The position numbers were made by a program, and so were the translations under genes. The notes under the pieces are model-generated. The model ran no database searches. It saw only the letters and a program-made list of their open reading frames with translations, and was not told the origin of the DNA. From Pseudomonas sp. BN411 (GTDB taxonomy: Bacteria > Pseudomonadota > Gammaproteobacteria > Pseudomonadales > Pseudomonadaceae), in contig NZ_SSOM01000080.1 of assembly GCF_029871235.1 (NCBI RefSeq), positions 124,152-188,151 on the forward strand: a stretch of DNA of 64,000 nt. Reading direction: 5' to 3'. Below, in pieces: positions 16,367 to 24,921 of this stretch (positions are counted from its first letter, which is position 1; each line of letters starts with the position of its first letter).

Positions 16367-16936
16367 TTGCCGAAGAAGTCCAACGCCGCCGAGCGCATCG
16401 TCCGGGCCACTGCTGCGCTGCTGGCCAGCCGGGGCTATGCCGGTACGGGCCTTAACGACATCATCGCCCGTGCCGAGGCCCCGAAAGGCTCGCTGTACCA
16501 CTATTTCCCCGACGGCAAGCCGCAGATAGCCAGCGCGGCAATCGGCTTCGTCGGACGTGAGGTCTGCGATTTTCTCGACCAGGCCGGTGGACGGGCACCC
16601 CATGCGCGGAATGTGCTGCGCTGTTTCACCGCAACCCTACGTGGCTGGCTTGAGGATTCGCAATTCGCCGAGGCCTGCCCGGTGTTCTCCACCACTCTCA
16701 GCATCGACGCCGAGCTGGCGCCGGTACATGCCGAGTGCCGGCAGGTACTACAGGCCTGGCATGCCAGCATCGAACGCGCGCTGTGCGCCGATGGCCTGGA
16801 AAAGGAGGCCGCCGCCTCGCGCGCGTGGCTCGTCCTTGCCGCGCTCGAAGGGGCGGTCGCGATCGCTCGTGCCGAACAGTCACTACGAGCACTGCATGCG
16901 ACAGAGCGTGAACTCCGGGAGCTGCTGCCGGCGTAG
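16367..16936 (+). CDS. TetR/AcrR regulator, LmrA/YxaF type, TTG start
   Basis: 189 residues. The N-terminal HTH reads RIVRATAALLASRGYAGTGL, then IIARAEAPKGSLYHYFPDGK; the PKGSLYHYFP recognition helix is the LmrA/YxaF hallmark. The C-terminal domain contains GCPV-like EACPVFSTTLSID. The start is a TTG at 16367 with GGAG seven to ten bases upstream; no ATG is placed correctly. It follows the two thioesterases in the same direction, and an operator of matching type lies upstream of the first. Ligand unknown; an aromatic or hydrophobic acyl compound would fit the family. Confidence 0.88.
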   Translation: MPKKSNAAERIVRATAALLASRGYAGTGLNDIIARAEAPKGSLYHYFPDGKPQIASAAIGFVGREVCDFLDQAGGRAPHARNVLRCFTATLRGWLEDSQFAEACPVFSTTLSIDAELAPVHAECRQVLQAWHASIERALCADGLEKEAAASRAWLVLAALEGAVAIARAEQSLRALHATERELRELLPA

Positions 16937-17263
16937 CCGTAGCCTGGCGCAGAGCGTGTGTATCGCGCAGCAGGGACGCCTGAGCTCCGGCAGACCGCTT
17001 AGCCCCCCTGCCCCGTTCGAACGTTCTAGAAAGTACTGAACGTTTTCCCGGCGCGGCATCTAACGACTCTGTATTCAATCGATTCATTCCACCGCCAATA
17101 GCGAACCGTTATGGACGCTGCTCTCAGGTCGGCAGGCTGATTGGATTGGCTGCCTATACTGCTCTGACCGCCCGGGTTTGCCATCCGTGTCGTCCCTCTC
17201 GTCGAACCCTGACGCAAAACCAGCAGTTACTCCCCACTGTTTCTGCCCCTCAGAAGACCAACA
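16937..17263. other. Intergenic region, no gene seen
   Basis: About 327 bp between the TetR gene and a lipoprotein gene. It contains a GAACGTTC palindrome near 17018-17025, a second GAACGTT copy near 17038, and an AT-richer stretch that may hold the lipoprotein promoter. No RNA or coding feature can be supported. Confidence 0.4.
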
Positions 17264-17749
17264 ATGAAAAACTCAATCATCGTGCCAGCGGCGCTGGTCG
17301 TCGTTCTTGCAGGCTGTACTTCTTACTCATCGACTTCCGGCTCCGGCACTGGACGCACGGAAGAATGCAAGGCAACCAGCGAACAAGAAATCTCGGCGTT
17401 GTTCGATCGATGGAATCGGTCACTGCAAACCGGCGACCCACTCAAGGTTGTCGCCAACTATGCCGAGCACTCCGTACTACTTGCGACCGTATCGAACAAA
17501 CCGCGAACGACCCCGTCCGAAAAGGAGGATTACTTCCAGCACTTCCTGGAAAACAAGCCGGTGGGCAAGATCGACTGGAGAATGATAGAGATCGACTGCA
17601 ATTCAGCGGTTGATGCCGGGCTTTACACCTTCACGTTCGGCGCTTCCGGCACCCAGGTGAAAGCTCGCTATACATACACCTACAAATGGGACGGACAGCA
17701 GTGGCTGATCACCAGCCATCACTCGTCCGCAATGCCCGAGAAAAATTGA
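17264..17749 (+). CDS. SgcJ/EcaC-like (DUF4440, NTF2-fold) lipoprotein
   Basis: 161 residues. A lipoprotein signal ends in LAGC (Cys18), followed by a Ser/Thr/Gly-rich linker. The rest is an NTF2-like domain of the SgcJ/EcaC or CaMKII-association type: ISALFDRWNRSLQTGDPLKVVANYAEHSVLLATVS, then ARYTYTYKWDGQQWLITSHHSS at the end. Membrane-anchored in the periplasm; ligand or reaction unknown. Codon usage looks less GC-rich than in neighbours. ATG at 17264. It converges with the PhyH gene 35 bp away. Confidence 0.85.
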   Translation: MKNSIIVPAALVVVLAGCTSYSSTSGSGTGRTEECKATSEQEISALFDRWNRSLQTGDPLKVVANYAEHSVLLATVSNKPRTTPSEKEDYFQHFLENKPVGKIDWRMIEIDCNSAVDAGLYTFTFGASGTQVKARYTYTYKWDGQQWLITSHHSSAMPEKN

Positions 17750-17784
17750 GGCGCCAAGGGCGCAACGCACCTCGACCAGGATGA

Positions 17785-18528
17785 CTACTTCTGGCCAATT
17801 TGGCAGCTTTGGGTCGGCTCCGTCCGGTCGTAACCGGCAGCGCCGCCCATGGCTGCCCCCAAGGCAAAATCCGCGGGATCGAACCTCTCGGTGGTGTCCA
17901 TCCGAATTCCTCGCAAGCCGGCCGTCTCCAAGTGAGATGCGTATAGAAGTTCGGAGAAATAGCTGATCAGAATGGAGCGGCGTCGTGCGCCGGTTGAGTT
18001 CAGACTGCCCGCATGCACCAGATCGACATCGAACACCAGGATGTCACCCGCGGAGCCTGAAAGCTGCACAGACCGGGACTCGTCATTGAAATCGAATGGC
18101 GGCTCCCCCTGCTCAGGGCGATGGCTGCCGGGGACGATACGTGTCGCTCCGTTCTCGGGGCCATAGTCGTCGAAATAAGCCAGGGCGTTCACCATGTCGC
18201 CTGGCCGTTGGGCCGACAAGTCGCGGTGCAGCCGCTGATGACCACCCTCTGCCAGAGGCTCGCGACCCTCCACCTGCGAAAGGAAGAACCTTTCCCCGAT
18301 CAACTCACCAACCACTGCCAGCACCTCGGGCAGACGACACACAGCCTGAACCTTCCAATCATCGTCCAACAGCGAATGGCGCCAATCCATGCCACGCGGC
18401 ACTGGCCATTGGCTCGACGGCTTCACGCCTGCATCGAACACAGCGCGAAGCTCACCCAGCCACTCCGCCGGAATCGCGCGAGGAAGCAGCACGTAGCCAT
18501 CTCGATGAAGTTGCTCGCGGTCAGTCAT
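17785..18528 (-). CDS. Phytanoyl-CoA dioxygenase (PhyH) family oxygenase
   Basis: 247 residues of the PhyH Fe(II)/2-oxoglutarate dioxygenase family. N-terminal FHxDGYVLLP-like segment (LHRDGYVLLPRAIP). Iron ligands are the His-x-Asp of RLHRDLS and the distal His of VDLVHAGSLNSTG; the 2-oxoglutarate Arg is probably in ARRRSILISYF. GATRIVPGSHRP is typical of the family. Substrate unknown; relatives act on ectoine, halogenated compounds, quorum signals and others. ATG at 18528. Transcribed alone, with about 270 bp of non-coding sequence to marC. Confidence 0.85.
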   Translation of the reverse strand: MTDREQLHRDGYVLLPRAIPAEWLGELRAVFDAGVKPSSQWPVPRGMDWRHSLLDDDWKVQAVCRLPEVLAVVGELIGERFFLSQVEGREPLAEGGHQRLHRDLSAQRPGDMVNALAYFDDYGPENGATRIVPGSHRPEQGEPPFDFNDESRSVQLSGSAGDILVFDVDLVHAGSLNSTGARRRSILISYFSELLYASHLETAGLRGIRMDTTERFDPADFALGAAMGGAAGYDRTEPTQSCQIGQK

Positions 18529-18798
18529 GGCTTCCTCAATTCCTTTTTCACCAATGCGTCTTGCAGAACCGCCCGGAGCCAGACTAGAGCATCAGGTGTT
18601 AGTCAGGCGAATGATGCAAAAAACACTGCCTTTGGCAGAAGCGGCTGGTCACAAGTAGCCAGAACCGAATCAAGCAATGCAGTGGATACATGCGGGAATG
18701 ATCAAGGGAACCCTGGCCGAGCCGCCCAGACGGAGACGTCAGGCACTGGCGACACCATGAAGGAGGTAATTGGCCAGCTTCGCGGGGTCTGGATGGAT

Positions 18799-19473
18799 TT
18801 ATGGATGGCGAAGTAACTGGATGTTGTTATTGATGAGGGTTTGTACGATTTCTATCGATCCATTGATGGCAAATTGAACCCCCATGCACACGAGCAAAAA
18901 GCCCATCATGCGTGAAACCGCATCAACTCCTGATGGGCCAGTTACCTTCATTATCAGGTCTGAAGCTCGCAAACAGCCCCAGAGTATCAGTGCGGTTGAA
19001 AGGAAGATTAATGGTGGCGCTATCAGTATCACCCACGATGGAAAAGTCGTGTTGTGCTTGATGGTGGCGGAGGCACTGATGATCAGCGCAATAGTACCCG
19101 GCCCAGCCGTACTGGGCATGGCCAGCGGGATGAATGCAAAACTGGCTCGTTCTTCCTTGCTGTTGCGAGAGGTAGAAGGCTCGGAAGGTTGAGGGAAGAG
19201 CATTTTTGCGCCAATTATTATCAGAATTCCGCCACCAGCAATTCGTAAACCCGGTATGGATATATTGAAAGCATCCATGATCAATTCACCTGAATAGTAG
19301 GTGAGTATCATGATGAGAAATACGTTAAGTGCCGTCAGGAATGCCTGTTTGTTCTTTTCTTCGCGACTAAGTCCTTGGGAGAAAGCCAGGAAAAGCGCCA
19401 CTGTCGTTGGTGGGTTTATCAATGGCAGCAATGCCAGAAGCCCCAGCAAAACGGCGTCTAATAAGTCACCCAT
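18799..19473 (-). CDS. MarC-family integral membrane protein
   Basis: 224 residues with about six hydrophobic segments. Family features are LLALLPLINPPTTVALFLAF near the N-terminus, LRIAGGGILIIIGAKML in the middle, IPLAMPSTAGPGTIA, and the final helix MGFLLVCMGVQFAINGS. MarC proteins were once thought to confer multiple antibiotic resistance, but their function is unresolved. The ATG at 19473 gives the normal family N-terminus. The gene is visibly richer in A/T and uses rarer AT-ending codons than its neighbours, which suggests recent transfer. Confidence 0.88.
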   Translation of the reverse strand: MGDLLDAVLLGLLALLPLINPPTTVALFLAFSQGLSREEKNKQAFLTALNVFLIMILTYYSGELIMDAFNISIPGLRIAGGGILIIIGAKMLFPQPSEPSTSRNSKEERASFAFIPLAMPSTAGPGTIALIISASATIKHNTTFPSWVILIAPPLIFLSTALILWGCLRASDLIMKVTGPSGVDAVSRMMGFLLVCMGVQFAINGSIEIVQTLINNNIQLLRHP

Positions 19474-19821
19474 GCCCAGCCATCCTGAAAGTTTTCTAGT
19501 GATTCTCCACAAGTGCCTGGCTGCGGAAATCAATCTGCACCGGCATCGTCGTCTCAATATAGACGTAGAACTCACTGCATCCCCAGATAGAACTCAACGA
19601 CCTATCGGCACAGATCAATTTCGGCCCAATTGCTGCTCAGCGTGAACCGATACGATCCAGTTCGCGCGGGCACCCGTCGCGGAATTGGCACGCCAGGTGG
19701 CGCCCGGGCGTCCAGCCCTGGAAGGGATCCACAACTCTGCGCAACAGGCTGCTCTAGTCATCCAGACCAGTGCGACTTCCAGCGAACCCAATGGACCTAC
19801 TGAACCAGTACAAGGCGTCCT
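19474..19821. other. Intergenic region, no gene seen
   Basis: 348 bp between marC and osmE, both leftward. The marC-proximal third is AT-rich and probably carries its promoter; the rest is GC-rich with small imperfect repeats. No ORF with family resemblance was recognised. Confidence 0.35.
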
Positions 19822-20175
19822 TCACTTGCCATAACCAGGGTCCATATAAAACGGCACCTTGGCATTTTCCTGGTACTCGTCCCAAAAGGCGCAGGTCCGG
19901 AAGTCCTTATGGTCAACGTTGTCATTGGCATCAAAGCTGACCATATACGCCTGACGCTCACCCGCATGGGTGAACAGGTATTCATAGCAAGAGCCTGGCT
20001 GCGCCTTGCGCGTGAGAGTCATGGCAGGCTCACCACCGATTTCAATGACCTGCTGCTTGGTCATACCCGTCTGGACTTTCGCCACCAGCGGTTGGTCTCG
20101 ATAGGTCACGGGGTTGCCGAAACAGCCGCCGACCGCCGCTAGCGCCACGATCATTACGAAATGCAGTTTTTTCAT
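19822..20175 (-). CDS. osmE: Osmotically inducible lipoprotein OsmE
   Basis: 117 residues. A lipoprotein signal ends at GGC (VGGCFGN, Cys18). The SmpA/OmlA-like core reads VAKVQTGMTKQQVIEIGGEP, then SCYEYLFTH and MVSFDANDNVDHKDFRTCAFWDEYQ, the OsmE pattern with two conserved Cys in the mature part. Outer-membrane anchored, induced by osmotic stress and stationary phase in relatives. ATG at 20175 with CAGGAGAGCGGCC upstream. The 322-bp divergent region to the next gene likely holds its promoter, though no certain -10/-35 was recognised. Confidence 0.88.
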   Translation of the reverse strand: MKKLHFVMIVALAAVGGCFGNPVTYRDQPLVAKVQTGMTKQQVIEIGGEPAMTLTRKAQPGSCYEYLFTHAGERQAYMVSFDANDNVDHKDFRTCAFWDEYQENAKVPFYMDPGYGK

Positions 20176-20497
20176 GGCCGCTCTCCTGATACGAATGCGC
20201 GAGGAGAACTTCGAATTTGAGGGTGTTCCTTAAATTAAAGTCTCTTTCTCTATGACCGAGGACCTGCGGCAGACTCGTTCCGACAGCTAGGGGGCGGCTT
20301 GTCAATAGCAGCCCTTCATAAAATCCGTCCCCCTTTTGGACTATGTCCCGCTTTTTTGTCCCGACTACTATCCGCCAGTTGGCCGACCAGCTTGCCACCT
20401 GAGAAGGAGTCCTGGTGCCCTGTTATCGCAGCCCCTGATGGGCTGCATGGTTTTGCACTGTGACCCGACATAACAACAAGAATTGAGGATGTGGATC

Positions 20498-21247
20498 ATG
20501 CGAATGAAGTCGCTGCTGTTGCTGTTGTGCCTGATTGGCCCATTGGCCTGGGGAGATGGACGAAGCGCCGCGCAGTTGAGTGAAATCCTCAGTCGCAGCC
20601 AACTGATGTGTGCCAGCGCGATGGTCTACTTCAATCCGGCCGAACGTATGCCCGACCCACGAGCCTTGAACGCCACCTACGAGCACCTCAATGCGATGGA
20701 AACCTACGTGGTACAGCTGGGACAGCCCGAGTCGTTGTTGCAGCCGCTGCGCGCCATGAAGGAAGTTTTCGACGCCCTCGAGCGACTGCCTCGGACCGAG
20801 CGCAAGCGTTACCCGGAGCTGGTCCAGCAACTGCTCGGCCATCAACAACAGCTGCAGGGGGCGACCTCCACTGCTTACGCCAACGCCGGGCCTGACCTGG
20901 CCGCCGCCGACATCTGGGCGCAAAGCCAGGCCCTGGCCACACTGTTGCTGGACTACCAGGTTCGTCTCTACCCGCTGTCGCACAAAGGCGGCCTGACGCT
21001 GACACCAGATCAGGCAAAGGAGCTCAACCAGATGATCGAGCAGCGTTTCGAAGCGCTACTGGCACGCCATACCGAGCATGCCGAGGTGTTGTCGAAGGCC
21101 AGGACCAGCTATCTGTTCGTACGTCCGCAACTGCAGCAGATGACGAAGGGCGGTAGCGCTGGCAGCGGTGGTCCTGAGTTTTATCTCAATCGCGCCTCCA
21201 TCGATCTGGACGAGCTGGCGGTTGCGGTACTGCCGCCCTCCCCCTGA
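20498..21247 (+). CDS. Exported hypothetical protein (type IV pili methyl-accepting-like PilJ/NIT-type helical region)
   Basis: 249 residues with a clear signal peptide (MRMKSLLLLLCLIGPLAWG). The mature part is predicted mostly helical and rich in Leu/Gln/Ala: LSEILSRSQLMCASAMVYF, then heptad-like stretches ending in SKARTSYLFVRPQLQQM. Only a vague resemblance to PilJ/NIT-like helical sensor regions could be noted, so no function is assigned. ATG at 20498 with GAGGATGTGGATC upstream. A GCAGCCG/CGGCTGC hairpin at 21274-21293 follows. Located just before the Aer-like chemoreceptor, in the same direction but with a 311-bp gap. Confidence 0.65.
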   Translation: MRMKSLLLLLCLIGPLAWGDGRSAAQLSEILSRSQLMCASAMVYFNPAERMPDPRALNATYEHLNAMETYVVQLGQPESLLQPLRAMKEVFDALERLPRTERKRYPELVQQLLGHQQQLQGATSTAYANAGPDLAAADIWAQSQALATLLLDYQVRLYPLSHKGGLTLTPDQAKELNQMIEQRFEALLARHTEHAEVLSKARTSYLFVRPQLQQMTKGGSAGSGGPEFYLNRASIDLDELAVAVLPPSP

Positions 21248-21273
21248 ATCACGTATCGCTTCCCCCTCCCCTT

Positions 21274-21293
21274 GCAGCCGCTGATGCGGCTGC
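21274..21293 (+). terminator. Hairpin after exported hypothetical
   Basis: GCAGCCG-CTGATG-CGGCTGC: a 7-bp perfect stem 27 bp after the stop codon, without a T-run. Candidate terminator only. The rest of the 311-bp gap (21248-21558) contains no recognisable gene. Confidence 0.4.
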
Positions 21294-21558
21294 CTCCCAA
21301 CTACCTGCAGCGCAATAGGCGACGGGCAATCAGTCCGTCTCTGACGAATCGGCCCGTTGGGCGTCTGTCGCGAAATGAAAAGTGCCTGACAGCCAAAGCG
21401 AAGTCGGGAAGAACCGTCATTCCTAGGATCTTGAGCACCGGGCCGGGGCTGCGTCACGCCACAAACTGACCCAGCACACCGGTATTCCCTGGCCCGTCCA
21501 GGCTGGAACTCCCCGGCTCCCATACCCATCCGCAGCGTTGCTATCAGCAGGAATACAG

Positions 21559-23124
21559 ATGCGCAAGAACATGCCGACCACCCAACGGGAGCGCAACATC
21601 CCGGCCCAACAGCATCTGACCTCGGTCACCGACTGCAACGGCGTCATCACCTACTGCAATGACGAGTTTGTCGCTGTCAGCGGCTTCAGCCGGGAGCAGT
21701 TGCTCGGCAGCCCGCATAACCTGGTGCGCCACCCGGACATGCCGAAGCAGGTGTTTGAGCAAATGTGGGACTACCTCAAGGCTGGCAAGAGCTGGATGGG
21801 CATCGTCAAGAACCGCTGCAGCAATGGCGACTTCTACTGGGTCAACGCCTATATCACGCCGATTCTCGAGGCGGGACAGGTGGTGGGCTACGAGTCGGTT
21901 AGGACCCGTCCCGACACCAGGCAAGTACATCGCGCCGAACGACTCTATGCGCGACTCAACAGTGGCCGGGCGGCAAATTCCATGGGGGAGCGGCTGGGCG
22001 TGGCTGCGCGCTTCCTGTTGCTGCCACTGCTCGGCGCCCTGCTGGGCGTGACCTTGTACGCCGAAGGGCATGCCGGGTTTGGCATCGCCAGCGCCCTCTT
22101 GCTTACTTTCGGGCAAACCCTGGCCACCCTGGGTTTCGTGAAGCGTGCTCTGTCTCGGGTGGCACAAGCCGCGCCCAAGGCATTCGCCAGTGAGTTGGTG
22201 GCGCGCACCTATACCGACGACACCGGAGCAGTGGCTAGCCTCCAGCTGGCGCTGATCAGCGAGGGGGCGCGCATTCGTACCGCGCTTTGCCGGCTTGGCG
22301 ATTTCGCCGACCTGACTGCCAGCCAAGCCTCGCAGAATGGCCAGTTGGTTCAACAAGCCGAGCAGGCCCTGCAAGCGCAACAGGTCGAGGCGGAAATGGC
22401 GGCCACTGCCATGCACGAGATGGCAACATCGATCGCCCAGGTGTCCAGCCACGTGCAGCAGACTGCCCAGGAAGCCCGACAAGTCAGCCAGCTTTCACTG
22501 GAAGGCTCGCGACAGGCGCAGCAGAGCCGGCTCGTGGTGGAGAAGCTGGCACAAACCGTGGACCAGATCAGCACTTCGGTGACCGGCCTGGCCACCGAAG
22601 CCGAGTCGATCCAGCAGGCGGCAGACATGATTCGCGCTATCGCCGAACAAACCAACCTGCTGGCCTTGAATGCGGCCATCGAAGCGGCACGCGCGGGCGA
22701 ACAAGGACGTGGCTTCGCCGTGGTCGCCGATGAGGTGCGCGCCCTGGCGTCCAAGACCCAGGAGTCCACCGAGGCGATCCAGCGCATCATTGCCAACCTG
22801 CAGGGCGTGGCCGGTCAGGCCGTGACCATCGCACAGCAAGGCAGCAGTGAGGCGCGCAGTGGGGTGGAACGGGTGATCGAGACCGAAGCTGCCCTCGGCG
22901 GCATCACCGTCGCCGTCGAACGCATCCACCTGATGGCCGAACAGATGGCCAGCGCAGCCGGGGAGCAAAGCCGGGTGGCCGAAGATATCTCGCGGCAGAT
23001 TGGCACCATCTCCGAGGCTGCCGAACACAATGCCGCGATCACCTCGCGCTCCTCCCAGCTGGGCAGCGAGCTGGCAACCACCGCGCATTCCCTGCATGCG
23101 CTGGTCGCGCGCTTCAACACCTGA
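21559..23124 (+). CDS. aer: Aer-like PAS-domain methyl-accepting chemotaxis protein (aerotaxis receptor)
   Basis: 521 residues, the length of the P. aeruginosa Aer receptor. The N-terminal PAS domain (about 10-120) has the Aer segments [21 protein letters not shown] and [17 protein letters not shown], and binds FAD in this family. A hydrophobic hairpin lies at about 150-195 with no periplasmic domain, as in Aer. The C-terminal MCP signalling domain contains the highly conserved hairpin [20 protein letters not shown] and [15 protein letters not shown]. It signals to CheA/CheW to steer energy taxis. ATG at 21559 with AGCAGGAA upstream; an upstream TTG at 21538 is less likely. Confidence 0.92.
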   Translation: MRKNMPTTQRERNIPAQQHLTSVTDCNGVITYCNDEFVAVSGFSREQLLGSPHNLVRHPDMPKQVFEQMWDYLKAGKSWMGIVKNRCSNGDFYWVNAYITPILEAGQVVGYESVRTRPDTRQVHRAERLYARLNSGRAANSMGERLGVAARFLLLPLLGALLGVTLYAEGHAGFGIASALLLTFGQTLATLGFVKRALSRVAQAAPKAFASELVARTYTDDTGAVASLQLALISEGARIRTALCRLGDFADLTASQASQNGQLVQQAEQALQAQQVEAEMAATAMHEMATSIAQVSSHVQQTAQEARQVSQLSLEGSRQAQQSRLVVEKLAQTVDQISTSVTGLATEAESIQQAADMIRAIAEQTNLLALNAAIEAARAGEQGRGFAVVADEVRALASKTQESTEAIQRIIANLQGVAGQAVTIAQQGSSEARSGVERVIETEAALGGITVAVERIHLMAEQMASAAGEQSRVAEDISRQIGTISEAAEHNAAITSRSSQLGSELATTAHSLHALVARFNT

Positions 23125-23181
23125 AGACGTTGGATCACCCCTATCGTTTTCCATCACCACGCCCGCCGTCTTCGCGCCGTA

Positions 23182-23589
23182 ATGATCGACAACCAGCCCT
23201 GGTTCGTCGCTCCTGACTTCGCCCAGTTGATGGGACTGCATAATCCCCGCCGCTTGCTCCATGCCTTGGAGCGTTTCGAGAAGCGAACCGTCTTGCTCGC
23301 GCACACCTGCGACTCTCATGAAGAAGTAGAGGCCATCAGCGATGCCGGGGCCTACAAGGCCCTGTTTCGCTTTGCTCGACCGGAGCATGTCGAGATCAGC
23401 CGCTGGCTGAGCGAGGTACTCGTGCCGACGCTGCATGACTATCACCGGGCCCCAAGTGCAGAACCGCGACGGGCCTTTATCAGTTGGGCAAACCGGCAGG
23501 TGGGTGTGGTGCGTTGGCAGCGAGAGCTGTGGGTGGCCTGGCGGGATTTGCCGGCCTTTCTGGCGGACGGCCAGGAGGTGTCGCCATGA
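23182..23589 (+). CDS. BRO-N (Bro family N-terminal) domain protein
   Basis: 135 residues. QPWFVAPDFAQLMGLHNPRRL and AISDAGAYKALFRFARPEHVEISRWLSEVLVPTL match the BRO-N/KilA-linked domain found in phage and baculovirus DNA-binding proteins. The ATG at 23182 leaves out an in-frame segment (PIVFHHHARRLRAV) that resembles the usual family N-terminus. The only upstream codons before the aer stop are ATC, so either a rare ATC start is used or the N-terminus is trimmed. It lies 57 bp after aer and overlaps the next small gene. Probably a DNA-binding protein of phage origin fixed in the chromosome (inference). Confidence 0.75.
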   Translation: MIDNQPWFVAPDFAQLMGLHNPRRLLHALERFEKRTVLLAHTCDSHEEVEAISDAGAYKALFRFARPEHVEISRWLSEVLVPTLHDYHRAPSAEPRRAFISWANRQVGVVRWQRELWVAWRDLPAFLADGQEVSP

Positions 23590-23840
23590 GTGCCCATGAT
23601 GAGCGACGGCTGCAGGAGCTGGTGCGGCAGTTGGAGGCTCGGCTGCACACCACTCAGGTGATCGCCGAGGTGTTGATGGATAACTCGGCACTGCGCGACG
23701 GCGACCCGGGGCCTTACCTCAACGACTACCGGGAAGGCGCCTTGCTGGATGCGGTGATTCATCTGTCCCGAAGCAGCCACGAGGACTTCTACCGGTTGGT
23801 GGAGATGGTGAAATTGCCGGTCGGTCGCCCGGTGCTGTGA
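23586..23840 (+). CDS. Small conserved hypothetical partner of the BRO-N protein
   Basis: 84 residues, ATG at 23586 overlapping the stop of the BRO-N gene (ATGA). Sequence is helical and charged: RRLQELVRQLEARLHTTQVIAEVL, then YREGALLDAVIHLSRSSHEDFYRLVEMV. No known domain recognised. Translational coupling suggests it works with the BRO-N protein. The gene is followed directly by a strong hairpin. Confidence 0.65.
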   Translation: MSAHDERRLQELVRQLEARLHTTQVIAEVLMDNSALRDGDPGPYLNDYREGALLDAVIHLSRSSHEDFYRLVEMVKLPVGRPVL

Positions 23841-23847
23841 GGCGGAA

Positions 23848-23873
23848 AAGCGCGGCCGTCAGCGGCCGCGCTT
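23848..23873. terminator. Strong bidirectional hairpin
   Basis: AAGCGCGGCCG-TCAG-CGGCCGCGCTT: an 11-bp perfect stem with a 4-nt loop, 7 bp after the small hypothetical gene and 6 bp from the end of the convergent DUF2931 remnant. Likely a terminator for both directions, though only short T/A runs flank it. Confidence 0.7.
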
Positions 23874-23879
23874 CTTCGG

Positions 23880-24119
23880 TTACCAACTGCCGTATGGAAT
23901 ACCGTGCTTCTCGATATAGGCCTTCGACGCCGGCTTAAGCGGAAGGGCGTACTTCCCTTCGGTTTTTCCTTGAGAGGGTCCTTTAGGCTCAACTTCAGCT
24001 TGGACACGCAAGACGTCGATGCTTTCGCCGCAGGTGCTTCTCACCCAGACTGTCACCACACCACCGGGAGCCAGGCCAATAACCAAGCTCCGTCGGAAGC
24101 TGTCTGGTACACATATGAC
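23880..24119 (-). pseudogene. 5'-truncated DUF2931-family gene remnant
   Basis: About 79 codons remain, ending at 23880. VPDSFRRSLVIGLAPGG, VTVWVRSTCGESIDVLRVQ and the C-terminal KTEGKYALPLKPASKAYIEKHGIPYGSW match the C-terminal third of DUF2931 lipoproteins (normally about 200-220 residues with a signal peptide). The frame runs back directly into the TGA stop codon of livF, with no room for a start or the missing N-terminal two thirds. The gene was therefore cut at exactly the point where the transporter operon begins, suggesting an insertion or deletion junction. No start or ribosome-binding site was seen. Confidence 0.7.
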
Positions 24120-24866
24120 TCAAGCCCGGCCCACGGCCCCCAGGTAAAAATCGTGCAGGTCGCCACGGGCAGCCAACTCCCCGGCCGGGCCCTGGTCGAC
24201 CACCCGACCACTCTCCAGCACATAGGCGTGGTGAGCATGGCGCAGGGCAACATCGATGTTCTGCTCGGCCACCAGGAAGCTCACGCCGTCCCGCCGGTTC
24301 AGCTCGCCGACGATGTCGAAGATCTCTTCGACTATCTGCGGTGCCAGGCCCATCGAGGGCTCGTCCAGCAGCACCAGACGAGGTCGCGAGATCAGTGCAC
24401 GACCGATCGCCACCATCTGCTGTTCGCCACCCGAGGTGTAGCCGGCCAGGCTCTTGCGCCGGGTCTTCAGGCGTGGGAACCAGTCGTAGATGCGCGCAAG
24501 CTCCTCGCGCAACTCGCCGCGCCCGATGCGCGTCCGGGCAAAGGCACCGGTAAGCAGATTCTCCTCCACCGTCAGATGGGCGAAACAGTGGCGGCCCTCC
24601 AGCACCTGCACCAGACCGGCGGACGCCAGCGCCTGGGGCGCCGAACGGGTGATGTCGCGACCCTGGTAGCGGATGGTACCGCGCACCACTTCACCGCGTT
24701 CGGCACGTACAAGGCCGGCGATGGACTTGAGCGTGGTGCTCTTGCCGGCGCCGTTGGCGCCGAGCAGGGCCACCACCTGGCCCTCCCCGACCGTCAGGGA
24801 CACGCCGCACACCGCGAGTATCACTTGCTCGTAGAGCACTTCGATGTCATCGACCTGCAGGATCAT
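24120..24866 (-). CDS. livF: LivF-type ABC transporter ATP-binding protein
   Basis: 248 residues. Walker A LLGANGAGKSTTLKS, signature SGGEQQMVAIGRAL, Walker B RLVLLDEPSMGLAP and the H-loop region place it in the LivF (high-affinity branched-chain amino acid type) ATPase group. Last gene of the leftward msuE-sfnG operon, 55 bp after the binding-protein gene. The stop codon at 24120 abuts a truncated DUF2931 gene. In this context the imported molecule is more likely an organosulfur compound than leucine (inference). Confidence 0.9.
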   Translation of the reverse strand: MILQVDDIEVLYEQVILAVCGVSLTVGEGQVVALLGANGAGKSTTLKSIAGLVRAERGEVVRGTIRYQGRDITRSAPQALASAGLVQVLEGRHCFAHLTVEENLLTGAFARTRIGRGELREELARIYDWFPRLKTRRKSLAGYTSGGEQQMVAIGRALISRPRLVLLDEPSMGLAPQIVEEIFDIVGELNRRDGVSFLVAEQNIDVALRHAHHAYVLESGRVVDQGPAGELAARGDLHDFYLGAVGRA

Positions 24867-24921
24867 GTCGGACTCCCTTGGCGGAAGACCGGGGCGGGCG
24901 CCCCGGCCGGAACGGCGAGCA

